A stretch of 46,040 nucleotides of DNA, taken from positions 1 to 46,040 of the forward strand of contig JACQBZ010000097.1 in NCBI GenBank assembly GCA_016194285.1, in the 5' to 3' direction. The DNA comes from Nitrospirota bacterium (GTDB lineage Bacteria > Nitrospirota > Nitrospiria > JACQBZ01). The notes beneath the pieces are model-generated. The model was not told the origin of the DNA. It worked only from the letters and a program-made list of their open reading frames with translations, and made no database searches. Positions 40,893 through 46,040 of the stretch are shown piece by piece. A program made the position numbers and the translations under genes. Position 1 is the first letter of the stretch. Each line of letters begins with the position of its first letter.

Positions 40893-42119
40893 ATGGCAAA
40901 CGAACTATCTGAAACACAGAAGAGCCAGATCGGGAAACAGAACAAGAAGGGTCAGACCTACACCGACCCCAACCATCTCTTTTTTAAAGCCCCCCGTACG
41001 GCCGCTTTCTACACCGGCAGCGAAGTGATCAAAGAGGCCATCCGGCGAGCCAATGTGGACGTGATGGTGGCCTATCCCATCACGCCCCAGAGCGAAGCGG
41101 CCGCCCTGATCGGGGAGCTCTACGCGGAAGGGTATATCGGCGACTATCTGCGCGGTGAGAGTGAATTTGCGGTCATGGGCCAATGCGCCGGCGCCGCATT
41201 CGGCGGGGCCCGGGTCTTTACGACCACGGCCGGACCGGGAACGATGCGGGCCATGGAGAACTTCCCCATGTGGGTGGGTTCTCGTTTGCCGATCCAGATG
41301 ATCGTGACCTGTCGGGGTATCAACTCGCCCCTGAGCATTCAGCCGGACACTCTGGAGATGTATTTCCTTCTGGGGACCGGGATGCTAATGTGGCATGCCG
41401 AGACGGCCCAGGACTTCTTCGACTGGATGTTGATGGGCTTTATCGTTTCCGAGCAGCCGGACGTTCATCTGCCTCTGGCGCTTTGCTGCGACGGGTTTTT
41501 CGTGACCCATACCAAGGACACGGTGATGCTCACGCCGCCGGACATGTGCCTTCCGTCCTATGATCCCTATCGCTCGCCGGTCGTCTGCATGGATATGGAA
41601 TCACCGCCCGTTCGAATGATGCGGGATCCTTTCATCATGAAGTCCAACTATATCAGTTATATGACGCATGCCTCCTGGCAGGAGGAAACCCGTGCGGCCT
41701 GTGAACGGTCCCGGAAGCATACCATCCCGTTGATCGGCGGCTTGATTGAGACCGAAAACGTGGATGCCGAGATTCTGATCGTGGCGTCGGGAACGGCCGT
41801 CTCCCAGGGTCGTGAGGCGATTCGTCTGATGGAGGATGAGGGGCTTCGGGTGGGGTTGGTGAAGATTAAGAGCCTGAGGCCTTTCCCCTTTGAAGAGCTT
41901 CGGGAGGCCACCAAGAATGCAAAGCACATCTTCGTGCCGGAGTTCAATGTGATCGGGTGGCTGGCTACAGAGCTGAAGGCCGCTCTTCCGGATAATCATC
42001 GAATCATCGCCGGACCCCATGTGGCGGGCGGCATGACGATGCCGGCAGAGGTCATTGTGGAAGAGATACAGAAGACCCTGGGGAAGCGCGTGGCGACTCT
42101 GGCGGCACGGGGAAGTTGA
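40893..42119 (+). CDS. porA: 2-oxoacid:ferredoxin oxidoreductase alpha subunit
   Basis: The 408-residue protein carries GSEVIKEAIRRANVDVMVAYPITPQSE, ESEFAVMGQCAGAAFGGARVFTTTAGPG, the domain VTCRGINSPLSIQPD and, in the C-terminal third, VASGTAVSQGREAIRLMEDEGLRVGLVKIKSLRPFP, all features of PorA. Alpha forms the 2-oxoacid-binding and pyrimidine-binding part of the TPP site. In Nitrospirota-like organisms this enzyme would carboxylate acetyl-CoA (or succinyl-CoA) in the reverse TCA cycle, or run oxidatively. Pyruvate versus 2-oxoglutarate specificity cannot be called. AGGAGG lies seven bases upstream of the ATG. Confidence 0.92.
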   Translation: MANELSETQKSQIGKQNKKGQTYTDPNHLFFKAPRTAAFYTGSEVIKEAIRRANVDVMVAYPITPQSEAAALIGELYAEGYIGDYLRGESEFAVMGQCAGAAFGGARVFTTTAGPGTMRAMENFPMWVGSRLPIQMIVTCRGINSPLSIQPDTLEMYFLLGTGMLMWHAETAQDFFDWMLMGFIVSEQPDVHLPLALCCDGFFVTHTKDTVMLTPPDMCLPSYDPYRSPVVCMDMESPPVRMMRDPFIMKSNYISYMTHASWQEETRAACERSRKHTIPLIGGLIETENVDAEILIVASGTAVSQGREAIRLMEDEGLRVGLVKIKSLRPFPFEELREATKNAKHIFVPEFNVIGWLATELKAALPDNHRIIAGPHVAGGMTMPAEVIVEEIQKTLGKRVATLAARGS

Positions 42120-42155
42120 TTCTTAACGAGTTTAAAAGATAAAAGGAGAACGGTC

Positions 42156-43052
42156 ATGAGTAAAGAAAAAATTCAGATCTGTCCCGAGTTTTCGGACATC
42201 ATGCCGCCGGAGTATCGTGATCTCGTGGAGCAGTCCACCTACGGGAATGAAGACCGCGGATGGAAGGACATCGGGAACAGCAAGGAACTGATCGAAGCGC
42301 ATTCCCTTTGCGCCGGCTGTCCGGAGTCGATGGCCTTCCGGTACATCCTGGCCTCCCTTCCGAATCCGGAAGACACGGTGATGGTCGGTTCAACCGGCTG
42401 CACCAGTCTCGTCTTCCCCATGGTCGCCGTGCATAACATTCACTCTCTCTTCGGAAACCAGAATGCGGTGGCCAGCGGTCTCAAGCGGGCCCTGACCGTT
42501 CGGTTCCCGGACCGGATCAAGGACGTGGTGGTGCTGGCCGGTGACGGGGCGACGGTGGATATCGGCCTTGATATGACACTGCAGGCCTGGTTCCGTCAGG
42601 AAAAGTTCACCACGATCTGTTTTGACAATGAGCTCTACGCAAACACCGGCGGGCAGGAGTCGGGCCTGATGCGGAAAGGCTTTGTGGCCAAGATGGCTCC
42701 GACCGGCAAAAAGTTCGACAAGGTGAGGCTGCCCGAGATCGCGCGGGAGTCGGGCTGCTGTTACGTCGTCAACCTGACGGTCAGCAAGCCCTCGCTGGTG
42801 GAGAAGGTGATCAAAAATGCGGTGCTGTTGGCCCGCGAGGTCGGACCGACCTACATCCAGCTTTACACGCCGTGTATTCTTGAAATCGGGAAGAACAGCA
42901 TGGAAGGCCTTCAGGAGATGCGCGATTCCGAAAAGCCGGGCGAGCGCTTTAACTATAAAGAATACATCACCGACGAGGCCAAGCAGTATCTGGCCGATTT
43001 AGATGCGAGGAAAAAGGCGGCGGCGATTCCGGCGGCACAACTGACCGAATAA
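42156..43052 (+). CDS. porB: 2-oxoacid:ferredoxin oxidoreductase beta subunit
   Basis: The 298-residue protein has the TPP/Mg site VVLAGDGATVDIGLDMTLQAWFR and DNELYANTGGQESG, and cysteines in LCAGCPESMAF and STGCTSLVF that hold the beta-subunit 4Fe-4S cluster together with a later Cys. It pairs with the alpha subunit to complete the active site. An AAAGGAG ribosome-binding site lies upstream. It is third of five genes in this operon. Confidence 0.94.
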   Translation: MSKEKIQICPEFSDIMPPEYRDLVEQSTYGNEDRGWKDIGNSKELIEAHSLCAGCPESMAFRYILASLPNPEDTVMVGSTGCTSLVFPMVAVHNIHSLFGNQNAVASGLKRALTVRFPDRIKDVVVLAGDGATVDIGLDMTLQAWFRQEKFTTICFDNELYANTGGQESGLMRKGFVAKMAPTGKKFDKVRLPEIARESGCCYVVNLTVSKPSLVEKVIKNAVLLAREVGPTYIQLYTPCILEIGKNSMEGLQEMRDSEKPGERFNYKEYITDEAKQYLADLDARKKAAAIPAAQLTE

Positions 43053-43071
43053 TTAAAGAGGGGGTATTTCA

Positions 43072-43758
43072 ATGTTGAAGAAGCGCACCAACATTCGGAT
43101 GTCCGGATTGGGCGGTCAGGGAGTTGTGACCTCGGCCCATGTGCTGGCGATGGCCGCCAACAAGGACGGGAAATTTTCGATCTCCAATCCGTTCTTCGGG
43201 GCAGAAAAGCGGATGGCCCCGGCCGAGAGTTACTGCCGGATCGGTCCCGAGCGGATCTATGACCGGGGGGAACTCGTTTTTCCGGACATCATCATGGTGT
43301 TCCATCCTCAGGTGATCACACTGCAGAAGAGCTACACCGCGCCTTTCTATTCGGGCATCAAGAAGGACGGGCTGCTGATCATCAATTCCAATTCGGATCT
43401 CCTTAACGATGAAGACAAAGAGCACCTCAAGAGCCTGAATGTGGCCGTCTACACGTTTGACGGAACGGCGCTGGCGATGGAGATCGCCGGAACCGAGCTG
43501 GCCTCGAATATGGCGATGATCGGAGCGGTCGTTGGCATTTCCAAAGTGGTCACGATGGAAGCGGTGGACCAGGCCATTCAGGAGCGATTCGGCAAGAAGT
43601 ACGTGGCCTCCGGGGGAACGGCCACGCTGGATGAGGCGATCAAAAAGAAATTCGCCAAGAAGGAACAGTTGCTCCAGAAGAATATGGCCACGATCAAAAA
43701 ATCGTACGAACTGGCATCCGCCTGGGCCGAGAGCCGGAAGCTCGCTGTGGCGGTCTAA
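43072..43758 (+). CDS. porG: 2-oxoacid:ferredoxin oxidoreductase gamma subunit
   Basis: The 228-residue protein begins with the gamma signature NIRMSGLGGQGVVTSAHVLAMAA, followed by PFFGAEKRMAPAESYCRI and DIIMVFHPQVI. Gamma binds the CoA-side or structural part of the enzyme. A C-terminal coiled stretch (KKKFAKKEQLLQKNMATIKKSYELA) is a little longer than usual. GAGGGGG lies about nine bases before the ATG. Confidence 0.93.
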   Translation: MLKKRTNIRMSGLGGQGVVTSAHVLAMAANKDGKFSISNPFFGAEKRMAPAESYCRIGPERIYDRGELVFPDIIMVFHPQVITLQKSYTAPFYSGIKKDGLLIINSNSDLLNDEDKEHLKSLNVAVYTFDGTALAMEIAGTELASNMAMIGAVVGISKVVTMEAVDQAIQERFGKKYVASGGTATLDEAIKKKFAKKEQLLQKNMATIKKSYELASAWAESRKLAVAV

Positions 43759-43779
43759 CCGAAGAATAGGATCAATCCC

Positions 43780-44067
43780 GTGTATAATATCGCGTATGTA
43801 GAAGATGACAAATGTGTCGCCAATAAAGGATGCCGGCTCTGCATCATGTACTGTCCGGAGGCTGACTGCATCAAGCTCGATACGCGGAAGATGAAGGCTT
43901 TTGTGGTGATCGAACGGTGCAAAGGATGCGAGCTCTGCGTGGTGGTCTGTGACGCGGCCAAGCATAATGCGATTATCATGGCCCCCGTCGACGGCGCCAC
44001 CGGCGAGATCATGCTGGACAAACACAAGGCCGAATCGGCCGCGCTCGGCCAGGCTTATCAAAGTTAA
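43780..44067 (+). CDS. porD: 2-oxoacid:ferredoxin oxidoreductase delta (ferredoxin-like) subunit
   Basis: The 95-residue protein has two 4Fe-4S motifs. The first is CVANKGCRLCIMYCPE (C-x4-C-x2-C-x3-C-P), with unusual first spacing. The second, CKGCELCVVVCDAAK, is C-x2-C-x2-C-x3-C with Asp where Pro is usual. It would pass electrons between the catalytic subunits and external ferredoxin. GTG start (MYNIAYVEDDKC); it closes the operon just before a strong terminator. Confidence 0.92.
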   Translation: MYNIAYVEDDKCVANKGCRLCIMYCPEADCIKLDTRKMKAFVVIERCKGCELCVVVCDAAKHNAIIMAPVDGATGEIMLDKHKAESAALGQAYQS

Positions 44068-44087
44068 CCTATCGTTTAAATACGAAG

Positions 44088-44126
44088 CCCCCACCCGTTG
44101 CCGCGGTGGGGGTGTTCGTTTTTTTA
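44088..44126 (+). terminator. Intrinsic terminator of the oxidoreductase operon
   Basis: CCCCCACC (44088-44095) pairs perfectly with GGTGGGGG (44105-44112) around a nine-base loop. TGTTCG and a run of seven T residues follow. It is the clearest rho-independent terminator in the window. Confidence 0.9.
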
Positions 44127-44148
44127 TTTAAGAGTCATGGGAGAGATC

Positions 44149-44961
44149 ATGGAGACAACAGTCAAGCCCACGGTACCGGCCGTCGCCCCTCTTAGTTTAA
44201 AGGACCTCGTTTTGAGAATCCTGGAACGGGAACCCCATCGGGCTTTTACCGTCGAAGATCTGCTCACGCTTCTCAAGCTGCAGTCTCCCAAGGATCCTCA
44301 GAAACAGGCGCAGGCCGTGGAGCAGGTGACGACCCATCTTCGTAGCCTGATTGAAGTCGGTCAGATCACGGAGGTCGCCCCCGGTCTATTTAAGTGCCGT
44401 CTTTTCTTTGAGCTGGAGAAGAGCATCGAGCATGCTTTTATCGGCGGAATGGGAAATAACCGCTACCGGTTTAAGTCCCCCATCTTTCGGCTTAACATCG
44501 GTGTTCTTTCGGTCTATTTCATCCATGACTCCAAAAAAAAGGAGTGGTTCTTAACGGTCCGGGACACGACGATTGGAAAAGATTACTGTTTGGCTCGCCG
44601 TCTTCGAGACGGCCAATATCTGCTTGGAAACCGCCCAATCGCCGCGGGCGATGAAAATTACGTTCAGATCGCTGGACGGTATATTGAAAAGGAACATCTG
44701 GCGCTCACGGTATCCGGCGATGAGATCGCGATCGAAGACCATAATACCGCCAACGGAACGCGCATCGACCTTCTCACAAAAGAGGGCCTGGCCCGTTATC
44801 AACAGGCCGCCTGGGCTTTCTTGAAGGCCACCGAAACGCAACACCAAAAGGACCCCGTCAAACGGGGCCGGTATGTGCTGGAGCAGCTTCTTCACCAGCA
44901 TCAAAACTTTGAAACGACCTTTTTCGGCGCCGTGGTCGATTCACTGCTGATGGCCGGTTAG
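44149..44961 (+). CDS. Winged-helix-like / FHA-like domain protein
   Basis: About 270 residues. The N-terminal part (about 20-95; LKDLVLRILEREPHRAFTVEDLLTLLKL, then VTTHLRSLIEVGQITEVAPGLFK) looks like a winged-helix fold. The C-terminal half has FHA-like features: YLLGNRPIAAGDENYVQIAGRYIEKEHLAL, then IEDHNTANGTRIDLL, where the usual S-R-x-H loop is replaced by EKEHLAL, so phosphopeptide binding may be weakened. It lies just after the terminator and is the first of a plus-strand set ending in mglB-mglA. GGGAG lies five bases before the ATG at 44149; an ATG at 44137 is also in frame. Function unknown. Confidence 0.65.
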   Translation: METTVKPTVPAVAPLSLKDLVLRILEREPHRAFTVEDLLTLLKLQSPKDPQKQAQAVEQVTTHLRSLIEVGQITEVAPGLFKCRLFFELEKSIEHAFIGGMGNNRYRFKSPIFRLNIGVLSVYFIHDSKKKEWFLTVRDTTIGKDYCLARRLRDGQYLLGNRPIAAGDENYVQIAGRYIEKEHLALTVSGDEIAIEDHNTANGTRIDLLTKEGLARYQQAAWAFLKATETQHQKDPVKRGRYVLEQLLHQHQNFETTFFGAVVDSLLMAG

Positions 44962-44988
44962 CGGGGCCGCAAACTTCAGGAAACCGCT

Positions 44989-45273
44989 GTGGATGATCAA
45001 GAGATACGGAAGTCCATTGTCGAAGTGACCCGGGCGATCGAGAATCTCAACAAGGCCTTTGAAAAACGCGCGGCCGACCTGAAGCAGGCGGGTGATACCG
45101 AGGGTCTGCAACAATGGACGAAGGCCTGTCAGGCCATGCGGGACAGTGGAAACATTTATATTACCTGGGCCCAACATTATGCCCGATTGTCCGACCCGAC
45201 CGCTCCATCCGAAGAAGAGGACGGCTTTTTGAACGAAGGGGCCGTCTGGGATGAAACCCCATCCGGACCTTAA
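44989..45273 (+). CDS. Small coiled-coil protein of unknown function
   Basis: The 94-residue protein is mostly charged helix (IRKSIVEVTRAIENLNKAFEKRAADLKQAG), with a later WTKACQAMRDSGNIYITWAQHYA stretch and an acidic end (PSEEEDGFLNEG). No signal peptide, membrane helix or known domain is recognised. GTG start with AGGAAA eight bases upstream. It lies 28 bases after the FHA-like gene and 85 before mglB, whose own promoter begins just after it. Confidence 0.6.
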   Translation: MDDQEIRKSIVEVTRAIENLNKAFEKRAADLKQAGDTEGLQQWTKACQAMRDSGNIYITWAQHYARLSDPTAPSEEEDGFLNEGAVWDETPSGP

Positions 45274-45292
45274 CCCGCCATTGTCTCGGTAC

Positions 45293-45321
45293 TTGCAACC
45301 TCCTCATAATTCCTCTATAAT
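45293..45321 (+). promoter_or_regulatory. Promoter of the mglB-mglA genes
   Basis: TTGCAA (45293-45298), a 17-base spacer and a perfect TATAAT (45316-45321). The mglB ATG at 45358 follows a 30-base leader with GGGAGAGG. Confidence 0.65.
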
Positions 45322-45357
45322 TCCATAGATTTTTTAAACCGCGGGAGAGGTTGAAGT

Positions 45358-45873
45358 ATGCCCGATCCTGGATTGATCATGTACGAAGAGGAGTTCAAGC
45401 AGATCGAGGCTGAACTCCGCCGGCTTCATCAACAAGCCAATGCCAAGGTCACCTTTCTGGTGGATAAGAACGGCCAGTTGATTTCGGCGATCGGCGAAAC
45501 GGAAAACTTGGACACAACCTCCCTGGCCTCTTTGACGGCGGGTAATATCGCCGCGACCGGCGGGATGGCCAAGCTGTTGGGTGAGAAAGACTTCTCGATT
45601 TTGTTTCATGAGGGAGAGCGGGACAATATTCATATCTCCCTGATCGGCCGGGTGATTCTCGTCGTGATCTTTGACCAACGGTCTTCTTTGGGTCTGGTGC
45701 GTCTGCGGGTCAAAAAAAGCGTGGAGATCCTGGGCCAAATCTTACAAAAGATCCTGCAAAAAGTGGATCAGGCCAAGGCCCCGACCGGAGCGGCCGGCGG
45801 GACGTCCAAAGAGGCCTCGAGGTCTCCGTTTGCCGAGATTACGGAAGATGATATTGAAAAATTGTTTGACTGA
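45358..45873 (+). CDS. mglB: MglB-like roadblock/LC7 protein (GTPase-activating/exchange partner of MglA)
   Basis: The 171-residue protein has the roadblock fold seen in MglB: LIMYEEEFKQIEAEL, VTFLVDKNGQLISAIGETENLDTTSLASLTAGN and ILVVIFDQRSSLGLVRLRVKK. It also has the long linker and acidic end of MglB (PFAEITEDDIEKLFD), the C-terminal helix that contacts MglA in Myxococcus and Thermus complexes. It stimulates GTP hydrolysis on MglA and sets cell polarity for gliding or type IV pili. mglA follows within 45 bases. The tail is shared with the zinc-ribbon protein at 15271. Confidence 0.93.
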   Translation: MPDPGLIMYEEEFKQIEAELRRLHQQANAKVTFLVDKNGQLISAIGETENLDTTSLASLTAGNIAATGGMAKLLGEKDFSILFHEGERDNIHISLIGRVILVVIFDQRSSLGLVRLRVKKSVEILGQILQKILQKVDQAKAPTGAAGGTSKEASRSPFAEITEDDIEKLFD

Positions 45874-45918
45874 TCTCAAGCGACGATCGGTTGGGGTGTA
45901 ACCGGGGAATAGGTCTGC

Positions 45919-46040
45919 ATGTCGTTTATTAATTATTCTGCACGCGAGATCAACTGCAAGATCGTTTTCTACGGTCCCGGTCTGGGAGGGAAAACGACCA
46001 ACCTTCAGTACATTTATAAAAAGACGAACCCCGACAGCAA
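45919..46040 (+). CDS. mglA: MglA-type Ras-like GTPase (3' end cut by window)
   Basis: The visible 40 residues open [20 protein letters not shown] and run into the P-loop [20 protein letters not shown], typical of MglA rather than of Ras-like proteins elsewhere. MglA is the polarity switch that places type IV pili and motility complexes at the leading pole. It is cotranscribed with mglB, as usual. No ribosome-binding site stronger than AGG (45911) is seen. Confidence 0.92.
   Translation, partial: MSFINYSAREINCKIVFYGPGLGGKTTNLQYIYKKTNPDS

Overview
The window reads as a chromosomal segment of a Gram-negative, type IV pilus-bearing bacterium, most likely a member of the Nitrospirota or a relative. 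This is inferred from gene content, not from a search. The pointers are a five-subunit 2-oxoacid:ferredoxin oxidoreductase of the Aquificales/Nitrospira kind, LL-diaminopimelate aminotransferase (DapL), a hemC-hemA-ccsA heme/cytochrome c block, an MglB-MglA pair, two PilB-type ATPases, several lipoproteins and one outer-membrane barrel. Gene density is high, no insertion sequence, phage gene or CRISPR array is visible, and no gene-free stretch exceeds 300 bases.

Layout. 1-4.6 kb (minus): ccsA-hemA-hemC-cobA/hemD, a heme and siroheme operon cut by the left edge, driven by a near-consensus promoter. 4.8-9.2 kb (plus): two bifunctional-nuclease (DUF151) paralogues around a lipoprotein, then comEC. 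9.3-17.8 kb: PilB-like ATPase 1 with a C-terminal double zinc ribbon, bifunctional proline dehydrogenase/P5C dehydrogenase, panC (minus), then a stand-alone zinc-ribbon protein, PilB-like ATPase 2 and a CheY-like regulator. 17.9-22.7 kb (minus): dapA-dapB-FAH hydrolase-dapL-folK-deoxynucleoside kinase. 22.9-27.3 kb: uvrC, a convergent EamA permease, a TPR lipoprotein, a YHS-type mini-protein and a transaldolase-family aldolase. 27.4-32.6 kb: a cadherin-like/beta-propeller lipoprotein, a barrel protein, glycerate kinase and an FHA-GGDEF diguanylate cyclase. 32.7-34.5 kb (minus): typA/bipA. 34.7-39.2 kb: a DUF2155-like lipoprotein, tRNA-Arg(ACG), tadA, two tRNA-Ser genes, the SRP RNA and dnaX-ybaB-recR. 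39.3-44.1 kb: an HTH regulator and the five-subunit oxidoreductase operon with a terminator. 44.1-46.04 kb: an FHA-like protein, a small coiled protein, mglB and the start of mglA.

The most interesting candidate system is a possible link between pilus ATPases and the MglA polarity switch. ATPase 1 carries a double zinc ribbon as a fused C-terminus. ATPase 2 has a similar four-knuckle ribbon as a separate protein encoded ten bases upstream. That separate protein ends in a short acidic helix-like tail (TQEEIDKLFDK) that closely matches the tail of the MglB-like protein at the far end of the window (TEDDIEKLFD), and also resembles the CheY-binding peptide of FliM. A CheY-like protein is encoded directly downstream of ATPase 2. 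Other notable signals are three probable leaderless start sites, a structured intergenic repeat with a compensatory base-pair change, a cluster of GTAGGGGC inverted repeats behind stop codons, a hairpin at the predicted first bases of the typA mRNA, tRNA-Arg(ACG) beside its modifying enzyme tadA, and a tRNA-Ser-like relic.
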